Source of the DNA: Sequoia sempervirens
Lineage: Eukaryota; Streptophyta; Pinopsida; Cupressales; Cupressaceae
Assembly (NCBI GenBank): GCA_007258455.2
Contig: VDFB02196122.1
Location: 1-64,000, forward strand
Reading direction: 5' to 3'
DNA length: 64,000 nucleotides
Shown: in pieces, positions 23,033-35,080 of the stretch
How positions within the stretch are numbered: position 1 is the stretch's first letter
Layout of the letters: each line of letters opens with the position of its first letter
The notes under the pieces: model-generated
Told to the model about the DNA's origin: nothing
Seen by the model: the letters and a program-made list of their open reading frames with translations, nothing else
The model's database searches: none
Made by a program: the position numbers and the translations under genes

Positions 23033-23211
23033 GGCGTCCAAAAGCATTAAAGTGAAATACTTTATAAAATATCTTATCTCCTCAAGGCTAGGCGTCCACA
23101 TGAAATATATTAAAATATGACTTAATTATTTCTTCAAATAACTTGTCCTCCAAGCCTTAGCCAATTTTCACTAGAATATTAAAATATTTTACCTCAACAA
23201 GTAAAGCGCCC
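23033..23211 (-). repeat. Phased GGCGTCC / AT-rich array in the E LTR
   Basis: GGCGTCC occurs at 23033 and 23090, a degenerate form near 23145 and AGCGCCC at 23205. Spacing is therefore close to 57 bp, with TTAAAATAT-type AT-rich stretches between. Confidence 0.6.
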
Positions 23212-23417
23212 ATCTCAAGCTTTGACCTACCAAAAATAGCTCAGAAGTGTTGAAGACCAAAACTACTCAAACTAATTTGCCTGAAATAGCCTTAGAACTG
23301 GCCTGTTGAAACCCTGCTAAAAATAGCACCGTTAAAAATAGCACTTACTAAAAGTAGCATGTTGCTAAAAATAGTGTGTCCAAATGCATTTTCTCCACAT
23401 TTTGAGCAGCCGTCGCA

Positions 23418-23437
23418 ACTTACTAAAAATAGTAAGT
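23418..23437 (-). promoter_or_regulatory. LTR hairpin in element E, 8-bp stem with AAAA loop
   Basis: ACTTACTA, four A, TAGTAAGT. The stem carries a C-G pair where A and D have T-A, consistent with a maintained hairpin. Confidence 0.65.
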
Positions 23438-23668
23438 CCGGGAAAGTCCTCAATTTCAGTTGCATGTCACACCACTGTGAAGCTCTCTGAAAACTCAAAA
23501 GGAATCTAGAATCAAAACTGCAAATCTCCAACATGCAAACCATCAAAAACACCAAAACATCCTCCTAGAAAATAGGAAACCCTAATTTCTGCTTCTGACT
23601 AGCCTACGGGCCTTTGGGATAGGCTAATGGCCAATTGTACTGATCACTACTGAGAAGGGGACATTATA

Positions 23669-24332
23669 GTCTCCCCTGGATGATCAAACTCTATATAGAT
23701 CTATGATTGGAAGTTTGTTGTACTTAACTGCTTCAAGACCTGAAATCATGCATGCGGTATGTTTGGTTGCAATATTTCAAGCTAATCCTAAAGAAACTCA
23801 TGTGAATGCAGTCAAAAGAATATTCGGATATCTAGAGAGCACTCCAAATTTTGGATTGTGGTATCCAAAAGGAAATGACTTTGATCTGAGTGCTTACATT
23901 GATGTTGATTGGGCTGGTTGTGTTGATGACAGGTGTACCAGTGGCGGTGTTTTCTTTTTAGGAAGCATAGTGGTGTCATGGCATAGTAAGAAGCAAGTTT
24001 TAGTATCTTTGTCAACAACAAAAGCAGAGTATATTGCTGCAACATCTTGTTGTACTCAAGTATTGTGGATGAAGCAAACATTGAAGGATATCAAGATCAA
24101 GTATGATGAGCCTATTCCTATTTTGTGTGATAACACAAGTGCCGTCAATATTTCCAAGAATCCGGTGATGCATTCTAGAACCAAGCACATATCAATTCAG
24201 TATCACTTTTTGAGAGAAAAAGTTGCAGACAAAGAAGTGAAGTCAGAGTATGCATCTACAAAGGATCAAATTGCAGACATTTTCACAAGGCACTTGCAAA
24301 GGATACATTTGAGTATCTCAGGCAGAAGTTAG
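23669..24332 (+). pseudogene. Element F pol C-terminus: end of RT and RNase H
   Basis: Codons from 23670 read into the copia motif YRSMIGSLLYLTASRP, followed by the RNase H with DVDWAG, STTKAEYIA, a CDNTSA block (D-E-D type residues) and H-SRTKHI. The frame is open from the E junction to 24332. It ends shortly after the usual QIADIFT motif, which is normal for copia. All upstream domains (Gag, protease, integrase, RT palm) are missing. Confidence 0.85.
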
Positions 24333-24508
24333 GGGTAATTGCCCCTCCTTCATGCTAGATGCATGGTTGGTGCATCTATCCAGGGGGAGTAACTCAAGCC
24401 ATATCCTTATTCCTGAACTAACGGCGGCTAATTCTTATGCGAGCAGATAGTGGTTGTTGCTAATAGGGGGAGCCTGTAAGTTGTTTCAAGAAGGAGAGAA
24501 TGTACATC

Positions 24509-24656
24509 AAAGGGGGAGAGTTTGAAGAGGAGAAATTGTGCTTGAAAGGGGGAGAGAAAGTCCATTTTCCCTTTTTCTTTGATGTCAAAGGGGGAGAGAG
24601 ATAGTGCATCAAAGTGGTGTGAGGATGGTTTTTCCATCAATGACAAAGGGGGAGAT
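24509..24656 (+). repeat. Repeated polypurine-tract-like motifs before the F LTR
   Basis: AAAGGGGGAGA occurs at 24509, 24545, 24587 and 24645. Only the last abuts the LTR start TGTTGC and is the expected plus-strand primer. The others are upstream duplicates, two of them in a GATGTCAAAGGGGGAGA context. Confidence 0.75.
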
Positions 24657-26430
24657 TGTTGCAATTTGGTTGCCATTGATGTCAAAAGAGAGTTGTTGAT
24701 GTCAAAAGAGAGTTGGAGTTTGACTGTTTGGTTGCCAGAGTCTCTGAGAAATGCTCTGTTGGTGACGCTTTGCTCCTGCGGTTTGGAAGATAGCTTCATG
24801 ATGTGTTAGGACATGTGTGATCCAAGTTTCAGTTCATTTGAGTTCTGGAAATATGTTTTTGTGAGTGACAGGTTAAAGCCTGTGTTGATCCTGTGTTGGT
24901 GTTTTCAAAGGTGAATATTTTGGCTTTGCATTCCTTTGCATTTGTAGATATGGTTATGTGGTTTAGAAGATAAGTTCAACATGTCATGAAGATGGTATAT
25001 CCAAAGTTTCATGTCATTAGTCTTTCCGCAGAGAATGTTGAAGATGACAGAGTATAGGATTGTGTTGTTTGGTGACTAGTTTCATTGTTTGTTGGCTTGC
25101 GCCATCTTGTTGTTGCATGAAGTTGTGAAAGGGATGTATGAGAATGTTCCTAAATATCATGTGATGTTTGTTGTTGTTCTGCAAAGTGTTGTCTGTCTTC
25201 TCTAGAACTAGCCATGGTCTAGAATGGACGTTTTGTTGGGTTATGCTTTTTCCTGGCTGACTTAGGTATGTTGATGTTGTGCACCACGAGTTCAAGTGTG
25301 AGCAAAGTCTAAGAAGTGTTTGAAGGTGTTGTATGGGTCATGCCGACTCATTTGGGTAAAGCGCAATCATTGTTTTATCATTCATGTATATCACCAATGT
25401 TGTGAAGGTTGTCATGCTTCATGTTTCATATTTTCTTGTTTAAGGCCAACCTAATTTGAATTTGTGAAGCATGCGGCTGATGTTCATTGAAGAACGAAGT
25501 TGTGAAGAGTGTTTAGGACCAAGTTAAATGTGTGTTGGAATTCGCAAGGCATGTTCCTCTTACTGGTGTTGCGTGTAGTCTTTAGGGTCTTGCCCTCTAC
25601 ATGTTTCATGTTGATTGTTTTATCTTTGGCCAAATTGCAAATGTAATATTTTCTGTTGTAGGCCGACATATGAATTGTTATAAATGTAATATCATGTATA
25701 AATTGTAAACCTAGTTGATCTAGGTCATGATGTGTGTGCGACATGATGAAAATTACACAAGTGACTGAAAGAGAAAGAGAAAAAGTGTAAGTTCCTTTCT
25801 GGTTTCATCTTGAACATATTTTTGTGACAGAAGGGAAGTGAAGAAGGTGCTTAATTGTTTGCTAGAGGTAGTGAGCCAAAGGCAAAAATTCTTGAAGTTT
25901 GAAAGAATTGAGCCATTAAGCTACAAAGAAGACATTTGCAAAGGGACAAAGAAAAATTGCAATCATCAAAAGGATTGAGCCTAATTGTTAGTTTCAGACA
26001 ATGGAAGGATTGCCATTTTGTAATCTTTCTTGAGATTGTTCTTAGATTCGGGAGTTGTAGCTTCATTGGGTTGTAGCCCTAAAACAAAGTTTGCAAGGAG
26101 TTGTAGCTTCCTTGGGAGTGACCCTAAAACCTTTTTTTAGGGAGTAGTAGTTTCCTTGGGTTGTAGTCCTAAAACAAATTTGTAACTGTTATTCATTTGT
26201 GAGACTGGATTAGGACAATAGCTCTTAGGAACATTTCTCACTATGGTTTTTCCCTTTTGGGGTTTTCTACGTACATTTGGTGTTGTGTTGTGTTGTGCAT
26301 TGTTTCTATCTTTCATGTTCTTGTTTATGTGGTAGAGTTTGAAGTTTTTTTTGTTTTGGAAGTTTTGAGATCTGATAGAATACTGATTCACCCTCCTCCC
26401 CCTCTCAGTATTCCGATGTATGTTCCAACA
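24657..26430 (+). repeat. Element F 3' LTR
   Basis: It is bounded by TGTTG and CAACA inverted ends. Near 26243-26275 it has TTTTTCCCTTTTGGGGTTTTCTACGT-type sequence, the usual promoter-proximal region near the end of plant copia LTRs. A 20-bp direct duplication (GATGTCAAAAGAGAGTTG) is at about 24678-24714. There is no second LTR in the window. Confidence 0.7.
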
Positions 26431-26684
26431 AAACCCCCTCAATGAACCTTGTATAGTGTGCATATTTGTATATCATGTTTCTAGTTTTTAGTCTAGGGTC
26501 AATTTAGCTTAGGTTTATGTTAGTTTAGATCTATTTTGTGGTGTCTTGTAAAAGACATATTAAAACCCTAACAATATATACATGTGACACTTCTAGTTTC
26601 TATACCCTAAATTTTAGCTTCTACTTCGACCTTTGGCTCCTTGATCCCAAGAGGGCTCTTTTTCTATCTATCTATTTATCTATT

Positions 26685-26720
<36 letters not shown>

Positions 26721-27175
26721 GTTGATAGGGTTTACTCACTTTGTTTTATTGTCTTATTTTTGTTAGAAGAAAAATGTTTAAATCTAAAAGTAAAAAATGT
26801 TTTGTAATCATTTGCATTGACTTTGTAAATTTATGTGTATTCTTGTGTATGTAATTGTGCAAAAATGATGTCATCTCAAATATAGGAAATAGGAAAATAG
26901 ATAAGAAATATAATGGAATATGTTATTTGATTTAAGCTGGTAATTTAGGGTACAACATGCTAGTTGGGTAACTTATACCTATTGTTTCATTTCATTTAGA
27001 CAGTGTGTCTATATTAAGCTAAAAAGGGATAGATAGGAAATTTTCTTTTCCTATCAGAGTAAGCATCACTATAAATTCATATCTTCACTGTAAATTCATA
27101 GCTTAGTTTCTTTTATATTGGATTATGTGGGGATTTAGTATTGAATTGACACTTATTTTTTTGCATGACATGCAG
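26431..27175. other. Intronic or upstream sequence with microsatellites
   Basis: CTAT, CT and TA repeats fill 26661-26720. The stretch ends with a pyrimidine-rich tract and TGCAG at 27171-27175, a good 3' splice site for the first visible exon of the WD40 gene. Confidence 0.6.
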
Positions 27176-30100
27176 GGTTCTCATCATCTTTAAAAATGGT
27201 TTACTTATTTTGTGGGGTATTCTGGAAAGCAAGGTTCTTGCAAGAGGAGGTAATGAAGAGATTCAAAAAAAGGAAGGTCTTACAAAAAAGTATCAAGGAG
27301 GACTTCAATCCTTAGATACGCTTGAAAGCAAAGATATTGAAAAAGAGAAAAACATATCTTCTGCATGTTGGGCATGCTCTCATGGGACTAGGATAGCTAT
27401 CGGCTATACCGATGGAGACATCTGGTTGTGGAGTGTGCCAACAATATCAAAACTGAAATCCAACCCTACTGCTAAAGGTTCGGAATCATGTGATTCTCAA
27501 ACTTCATCGATCTCTAAATTGCAGCTTTTCAGTAGCAAGAGAAAAATGGCCATAGTTTCAATCAAATGGCATTCAAGTAATGATAGTTGTGGTCATCTCT
27601 ATGTCTATGGAGGTGTTGATTCCAACCCTTCAAATGTGATTCGGGTATTTCTCTTATCCTCAAGCTGTATTCCATTACATAAATATATCTTATACTTAAT
27701 AAATGATAATCTGAATGTAGTATTGTAAGAGCCAGTTTTGGAACTTTGGTACAATGTAGCATAAATATGATAGGTTTTCAATTGCTTTGGCATTTTAAAC
27801 ATATATGATTAAATGTTTAACTTTAATTGGGGCTGAAGCAAATTTCCATATTGGTACTAGTACAAATTTCAAGCAAATTAAATAAGTAATGATCCATTGA
27901 AGAGCCCGTTGTCCACTCCGTAAATCCTTCTTGGACCTTATTTTAACTACTTCTCATAAATCCACCCTATTATTTATTTTGGAACACCATATTGGTTATA
28001 TTTAGGTTCACCAAGTATCATAATGCCAAATTACAGGTGTTGACAAAAACAATCGGTTTTTTATCTTATATGTTAATAACATTATTTGTTTGCTTGGCAG
28101 GTTATTCATCTCCAGATTGGTCTAGGTGGGAATAAAACTAATCAATGTGAATTGGAGCTTGTATTGCCTGAACCTGTAATAGAGATGGCAATACTCTCAA
28201 GAATGCATTCGAAAGGCAATGGTTCTGGGGTATATCTTTTGGTTTTATCACAAGAAAGTCATCTATATGCCTATGATGATTCTGAAATTGAAAAGCGGCT
28301 TATTGATGCGGATTGCAATTCATTGCTGTCTCTTCCTAAACCCATTATGATCAAGCCACCTTTTGCAGACTCTAGTATAACAGTTGCAAAACTTGTTACA
28401 ATTCCAAATAATAATGAGTCTTCTCATGCTTTATCACAGGTGATCTCTTGAAATATCCACATGTATTGGCACACTGTTGATACCATAGTGTTGAGACTTG
28501 AACTCAGCGAGTACTCAGCAACGTGTTTTTGACTTTGAGTCAAACTTAGCCAAAAAAATTTGACCAAAATTTAAAATTTTATTAAAAATGTAATATATAA
28601 GTTTGCTTTTAATTTCTCGTCTTATGTTTTGGTAGACTTGGCAATAACTTGCCTAGACTGCCTCAGCTCATGTCTTGGCAAATACTTGCCAGTACTCCTT
28701 GAGCCTCAACACTATGGTTGATACTCTCTTGATAATTTAAAATTTACAAAATATTCTGGATGACCTAATCCTTCAATTTTATTTTTTCAATCCAGCTTCA
28801 TAGAGTGTCAAAACAGCTTTTTCCACCTACATTACCAATAGGCACAAAACAATCTACAGTGGATAATAATCCTTATTCTACATATTTTGACGGACTAATG
28901 AAGATCAGGAGTCTGTATATAACTGGGCATAATAATGGAATGGTCAATGTGTGGGATGCATCATCTCCTCTCATGTTTTTACTACTTTCCATAAAAACTC
29001 GGGTAAAGATTCTCCTACAACCAAAAAGTCTTTTTCTTCTCATTATGTTTTAGTTTGTTCTTCAGATGGCTTTTAATTGCCTTGCTAAGGGGTTGTTTTG
29101 TAAAAGGATTATTTTATCCACATCGATGACTGGCATGATCTGAACATTGGAAACAGAAACAATTTAATCCTGTGAAGCATGTCATATTCCAGTTCTTTAT
29201 TTAATGCATTACAATGTGCAGAGTGATGTAGAAGCTACTGTGAAAAGTTGTGCAATTACAGCCATTGATTTCTGTCGTGTTTCCTGTTTACTTGTTACCG
29301 GTGATCAACTTGGAATGGTAAAGACTGCTTCTCACTTGGAATCCATCAAAATAAATGCATTCTTTCATTGTTTAGTAGCTAGCTTTTGAAGTGTAAACAA
29401 ACTCTATGCCTTTAGAAGGAACTCATGACTTCTACTCATGGAGGTGGATTCTTAACAAAAAGATTAAACTTGGTACCGTGACTGTTTATCATTTATTCAT
29501 GTCCAGTTCTTAATTTTTGAATGTTCTCTTTAGGTTCAAATCTACAAGATTGCCCCTGAGCAGCAGAAAGTTAACAGCCACCTGAACAAGGGTTCAAGTC
29601 ATCAAGGTAAGGGAGCAGGAATGAAAATGATTTGATTAGTGATGCATAAATAAATTAATGAATGAATATTCATTTATCCAACTTCTTACAACTGTCTGTA
29701 GTTTAATTGACAACCTGACATTGTGGAGTCTAATAATGCTGGTATAATATCTGGTGGTTCAAAAGGTAGAGGGCAAAACATCCAAATTAATAAACATACA
29801 GAAGACAAGAATATCAAAATAATATCAAGGTCTCTAAAGACCAAACATGGTCAGTCAAACTGTTTATACGTGCTTGTTCAAAAGCATCAGTTGTAGCCAA
29901 TATTACATGTCTTGTCTACTATCTATGACTCTAAGTTCATCTATTTCACAGGAAAGTCCAAACTCGTTGAGTCAAACTGGGTTTCCAGGCTTCTATAAAT
30001 TCAAAGAGGAGGAACACAAGTCTGTTCAATTGATCAGGCATCTCGTGCTAATTCAAATCATGGGAGTTTGATTTTGTGATTTTTTAAAAGTCAGAAAAGT

Positions 30101-32209
30101 CAAACCCTAGTTGCATTGATTTGTATTTTGTAATTTGTAGCATTGGATGTTTCCTCCTCTTATCTGCGTGAGAGGGCATAAAATGAAGAATCTTCATAAA
30201 GGGTTTTAGCACAGAGATCAGTGATTGGTTATCTACATAAGCGATGTGCATAGGGAATTGTACCAGAGTTGCCACTTGTGATGACAATGAATTTTTTTAC
30301 CTGGTGTTACTAATAAATTACAGGGGCAGAGAGAGGGAGATGCTTAATTTAACATTAATCCATTTGGTTTTACTGTTTTGGCAATTACTAGTGGAAGGAG
30401 TGCATATGAGATGACGAAAACAAACCATTCCGACCAATAAACAGAACGAAAAATGAGGCTAACCACCTAAACACTGATTTTACAATAAAAGAAACAGACT
30501 TTTTCTATAAAAACTACAGCAATAGCAAGGAAACTATTTTTCCAAAATATCTGCAGAAGTGAAATTCAACCTTCAGTAAGCAAGGATAGGCACTGGTTTT
30601 TCCATTGCCAGAATAATATAGCCACCACATAAAACCCATAGCATTCTCTATGGCATCCCCTTTGATTCAAGAGCTTTGTTTCAAGAAACCCATATCAAAT
30701 GTGATCTTTCTTGAATCTTCACTTGTTAGCAACTTTGTGTGGCTCAGCTTTCAACACTCTGAGTTTTAGGAAAAGACTTATAGACAAGTAGAGAGAAATT
30801 CAAAGCCTAAACATCCTAACTATATTTTTTCTCTAAGATTACGTTGTTGAATATCCTTTTGCAGTTCCTTAGAGATCAGTGAAGTATCTTTTGTTTCTAG
30901 GCCTTATAGTTACAAGTTATAACAAATATATCCCTCGTGGCCTCTACATAATCATAATCTGCAATAGAGCCAAATTTTTAGTATTTTATTTGGTTTCTGA
31001 TACACAGGAGCTTCCTGGGACTTTGCTACCATGGTTCAAAAAATTGGGGTACTTAAAGTTCACAAGTCAAAAATTTGGTGCATCTCTATTGACAGTTCTT
31101 CTACCCGTGTTGCTGCTGGCTGCCAAGAAGGCTCGGTATGTAAAACTTGCAAGCTAAGATAAAAAATGCCATGGTGCTATTTAGGCTTTACAAAGAAATA
31201 TTTCTATATGCATTTTTATAGTAATCCTAGGATATGTTAAAAATGTCTTTATCCTTACAGCCCAAAGGTTTGTTAATTAAAGATGCTTCTGTAGACATTC
31301 CCTTTCAAAAACTGTTTTGTGATTCTTTCAAGAATACTTTCGTTTACTTTCAGGTTTCAGTTATTGATACAAAATCGTGCACTGTATTATCACATAAATG
31401 TTACTTCTCTGGATCTTCTCCAAGTATATGTGCTCTGCAGTTTGAAAACTGCATGCTTCACAATTCAACAACATTAATTTTATTTGTAGCAGCAAGAGAT
31501 GCGTCAGTGATAGCTCTCAATGGAGAAACAGGAGATTCTCTTAATTCATCTATTCTGCGACCTAAGAACCCATCTACTGCAATATTCATGCATGTTTTAG
31601 GTTTGTTTTTGTAACAACTTGAGTTATTTATGTTATCTGATTTTTTGTATTGTATACAGATGCAGGTATTTGGTTTCCTTTTGCATATGTTGCTAGAATA
31701 AAAATACATGGAACTCAGTGGGAAAAGATATTACAAACTTGAAATCAAATGTTCTGCCAACATATGACTGCCTTACACAACTTAAGTTGTGTATATTGTG
31801 ACAATGAAATGCAGAACCAGATATCAATCCTGCAAATGGAAACAGGGATGACAAATTGGACTCAGCTAAACAATCAAGTCATTTTGAACAAACTAATGTC
31901 TCACGTACCGATACACCTCAGACTTTATTGTTAGTCTGCTCAGATAACTGTATGTGGTTATATTCTGCATCAGCCATCATACAGGTCCAGTATATTTCAA
32001 GAGTACTGTCATATCATTTATGTTTTGCAGCAGTTCTAGTTTTCAACATTTGATCTACTGTGTTCAATAAAATGATTGTAATTACAGGGTATAAAGAAGG
32101 TATATCTGAAAGAAAAATTCCAAACTACCTGCATATGGGCATCAGCCTTTCAGAGTTCTAGAGGTGTTGGTCTTATTCTATTATATACAACTGGGAAAGT
32201 TGAGATAAG
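27176..32209 (+). CDS. Tomosyn/Lgl-like WD40 protein (SRO7/77 homologue), internal exons only
   Basis: Exons I can phase: 27176-27644, 28101-28439, 28796-29002, 29222-29317, 29534-29606, 31008-31135, 31354-31600, 31815-31984 and 32088-about 32209. All but the last have GT..AG borders and join in frame. The product runs from GLLILWGI through CWACSHGTRIAIGYTDGDIW, GSGVYLLVLSQESHLYAYDD, the PPFADSSITVAKLVT block, SVSVIDTKSC and TLLLVCSDNCMWLYS to VGLILLYTTGKVEIR. This order matches plant tomosyn-like proteins, which carry paired WD40 propellers and act with SNAREs in vesicle exocytosis. The N-terminal exons and the C-terminal region with the R-SNARE-like tail are not seen. At the end of the last exon the expected donor reads GA instead of GT, so this may be a truncated copy. 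An extra exon near 29950-30070 is possible but does not phase. Confidence 0.72.
28483..28717. mobile_element. MITE-like insertion in an intron, 235 bp
   Basis: The ends are inverted repeats: CCATAGTGTTGAG at the left and CTCAACACTATGG at the right. Similarity extends inward through a second shared GAGTACT/AGTACTC block. The 6-bp sequence TTGATA flanks both sides (28477-28482 and 28718-28723), a plausible target-site duplication. The interior is AT-rich and non-coding. Confidence 0.8.
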
Positions 32210-33339
32210 GAGAGGAAACTGTGTGATCATCCTGTTCAATTATTTGGAAATCTAAACAGTAATTAAAACATTTAGTCTAAATTGAACATTGTTTCTGTAT
32301 AAAGAAAGAAAGAAAGAAATTATATTAATGTCAATGGATGACCAAAAAGTAGGTCAAAATTATCTACTACTAACTGAACTATTTTTGCAGCCTTTACTCT
32401 TATTTGTTACAAGCATGCTTTCAATGCGGCGTTTCTTTTCCAATTTTGTTTTAATCTACTAGGCAAACCTTGACTGCATTTCTTGGTGGAGATTATAAAT
32501 TATCAATGTATAGTGAGCCTATGCTGGTATTGGGCCCCATTATGGCCACTAAACAGTCAATGGTCATACTTTCCCATGCATCTTCAGAGGTGCTTCAAAA
32601 GATGCAAGTAAAATTCATAATGCAAAGTCATTTAACTCATGCATGATAAGTAGGTTAGTTTCTATCTATCTATCTATGGCATTGGATGCACCACACCTAG
32701 TGTGTTGGATGTTCTGATCTGGTGTTCTTACCAATTTCAACACTTATCATGTCTCCTAGGGTTTGGATCCAAACCTCTGGTTTGGAATCCCATTTACTTT
32801 TACTGTTTGAGTTCATCTCATATGACTAATTTTCCTCTATATTACAACAATACTTTTTGGAAAAATAATAATCTTGCTGTGGTGAAGTTTATGAGTTGTC
32901 TAAAATAATTATAGGACTATGCTAATATACACGCTGTTGTAGTGCTAAATGTATAAAGGTTTACCAAATTAGAAAAAGTGAAAGGGAGAGTGAATTATTT
33001 TTGTCACCTGCTTATGAGGGATGGCTTTCCTAGAATTTCTCTTTCGTCATGGTAACTATGAAGAAGAATGGATGATTTTTATTCGAAGGTTTCTTGTTAT
33101 ATATTATGCACCTTCTTCCTTGTTGCTATAGCCATAAGGTGGAAATTGGCTAACATTAATGTTACTCTCTCCTTAATTACTATTCATTAATCTAGCTATC
33201 AAGGATGGCTTACTATAGTAATAACCTATGTTCCATGAAGTCTTGGGACAAAGGGACAAAAGGGACGGGTCTGAGGTATGGGGGAACCAAGGGCCTAGAT
33301 TTGGGGGCATTGAGGGGACGACAATGAGGTGTTGGCAAG
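32210..33339. other. Sequence downstream of the last sure WD40 exon
   Basis: A candidate exon after TCTACTAG at about 32462 (frame with LTAFLGGDYKL) is open to about 32588, but I cannot match it to the WD40 family. AAAG and CTAT microsatellites lie near 32305 and 32665. Nothing else is supportable. Confidence 0.4.
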
Positions 33340-33570
33340 TGGAGGTTGGGGGTGAAGCCCATAGTAGGATCAAGGGGCAGTGCTCCCCATCAAAGTCTAG
33401 GGGTAGAACCCCCAATGGGGTCAAGGGGTAGACCTCCTCACTAGGGTCTAGGGGTAGAGCCCCAATTGGGGTCGAGGGGTAGCACCCCTTGTGGGGTTTG
33501 GAGTTAACACCCTTAGTGTGTTCCCTATTGTGATAGAAGATGGGGTCAAGGGGTGGAGCCCCCACCACCA
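33340..33570. repeat. G-rich minisatellite, about 30-bp units
   Basis: About six to seven diverged units of GGGGTCAAGGGGTAGAGCCC type alternate with short AT-richer spacers. Open frames on both strands here are by-products of the repeat. Confidence 0.75.
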
Positions 33571-35080
33571 AGCACAAATTATGGCCTTCAAAACCTCACA
33601 AACCTTCATTGTGCACACCATTTTCACAATTTTGTCACTTTGTTTTTTGCAACACCAAATCCTTACTATTATTGAAACTTGGGAGTGATTTGGAATGAGG
33701 CTTAGATGCCTATTTATAAGTTTTTTGTGAGTGCTTAGGGGTTGGGTGGGGCACATAGACCATTAGGGTTAGGGTTTGTGGCACGAAAATAGAAAACACT
33801 TTTTGATGTTTTAAAAAAGATTGGCTTTTTATTTTCTTGCTGCATGGGACACCTGGAAGTCATGAGGATAGTTGGGAGACTCCTAAGAGTCCCCTAGTTC
33901 TCTCAAGGACACCCTGGAGTCCCCAATCCATCACGAAATCAAGGGGACATCCCAAAAACATCCTTGGGTCAATGGTAGAGGTGGTGGGACAATGGGGGCA
34001 CGTGTCCCGCAAGTCTCCATGTCCTAGAAATGTGGGGATTTTCTGGGGAGACACATCCCCATGGAACAAGGGACTAATAACTCTCTTGTAACTTCAAATG
34101 ATAGATAGTTACTTTTTGAGGTGTACAATAGTTACTTGTCTACTAAGGGATATATGGAGCTTGCATCTTATATTCTCCTAGAAATTAAATCAAAGTAGTT
34201 TGTTCCTATGTTATATTTCTCTTTCAGGTTCAATGGAAAGAACTGTTCAATGAAGAAACATGTGATGTGAGATTTTTTTGTTCCATGCTTGCATATGATG
34301 GCTCAGAGTTATTATGCTTATCAAAATTTCTATTGCAATTTTCTCATTGGTCATCTTAAAATTGGCATTGGTGATGGTTATGAACTTATTTCTCAATTCA
34401 ATTTCCTCTGTGGCTGGAGTTAACATTCTTTTTTAAGAATAAGCCTTTTCCTATTCAATGACCAAGACTAGATGGAAATAATGGTAGTTTGTGGAAATGA
34501 CAAAACAAAAATTAGAATTTATGAAAAAGTAAAACTTCTACCACAATATTCTTTGGAATGTAATAGAAGTAGAACCCTAAGGTGATAGGGTTTTTACATA
34601 GCTATGTTGGTTTGTTCTTTTCCTTCTATGTGATTTCCTTCTTGCAAATGGAAATACAAAGGCTATATAGGGATGCATCCTTAGGGGTTTCTTGGACGTC
34701 CTAGTCCTTGGTATGTTTTAGGTTAGGGATGCCTAGAAAATGTTTTTGAGGTTGTCTCCTTTTTTTTTCATTATGGGGATGTTTCTGAAACCTCACAAAA
34801 ATAAAGAACAGACATCTGCCTGACCTTGAGTCATGTCAAAATTTTAAAAATATTAAAATATTAGAAAAAAAGCGGTGTTGTGAGGGGCCTTTTTGAACCC
34901 TAACTTAAATTCAATTCCATTTTTATCATTTTCATTTGCAACAGTCTTTAAGTAGAGGCTGATTAATTGATAATAAAAAGACACAAAGTAGCATGACCAC
35001 CAAGTTTCATATGATTACAACAACAGACCTAATCAAGCTTGATTAGTATTAATAGTCACTACAAGAAGACAAGATATATT
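33571..35080. other. Unassigned sequence before element I
   Basis: A GC-richer block at 33840-34060 has several GTCCCC/GGGGAC strings and may be an old repeat. TCTCTTTCAG at 34219-34228 could be a splice acceptor, but the following 45 bp are too short to assign. No gene is supported. Confidence 0.35.

Larger units (their letters stand above)
10170..23668 (-). mobile_element. Element E: decayed Ty3/gypsy chromovirus, 3' truncated and split by element A
   Basis: E runs right to left: 5' LTR 21658-23668, PBS 21645-21656, gag 21420-20644, then 12667-11759 after the insertion of A, then protease, RT and RNase H down to about 10170. It matches D (43985-51889) throughout, but integrase, chromodomain and 3' LTR are absent at the left breakpoint. 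The right end lies inside copia F coding sequence. Several in-frame stops and frameshifts make it non-autonomous. Confidence 0.85.
21658..23668 (-). repeat. Element E 5' LTR
   Basis: On the plus strand it starts TGAAATGACC and ends GGGGACATTATA (canonical ACA changed to ATA). It contains the CCAAGATCCCAATGA box, a TATAAATA-like box on the element strand near 22854-22861, a GGAGGT..CCTCGAAGC segment near 22761-22780, GGCGTCC boxes at 23033 and 23090, and a hairpin at 23418-23437. There is no matching 3' LTR in the window. Confidence 0.85.
23669..26430 (+). mobile_element. Element F: 3' part of a Ty1/copia retrotransposon
   Basis: The element begins inside pol at the junction with E and continues through RNase H, a 3' untranslated stretch with repeated polypurine motifs and one complete LTR (24657-26430). 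The 5' two thirds are missing, cut at the E LTR edge. The AAAGGGGGAGATTGTTG junction and the long LTR suggest the SIRE/Maximus-like group; that assignment is inference. Confidence 0.85.

Noticed and set aside
23669..23690. GTCTCCCC after the E LTR as a polypurine tract of another gypsy element
   Set aside because: The bases translate in frame into the copia RT motif of element F, so the resemblance to the PPT is coincidence.
24428..24799. 123-codon minus frame over the F polypurine region
   Set aside because: Antisense to the copia 3' region, low-complexity, and without motifs.
29950..30070. Extra WD40-gene exon after TTTCACAG
   Set aside because: The open frame does not join in phase with the upstream exon, which instead joins 31008 in frame.
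32463..32590. Candidate exon after TCTACTAG
   Set aside because: Its reading frame shows no similarity I can defend to the region expected in tomosyn-like proteins.
33173..33577. Pro/Leu-rich open frame on the minus strand
   Set aside because: It is produced by the G-rich minisatellite and has no known domain.
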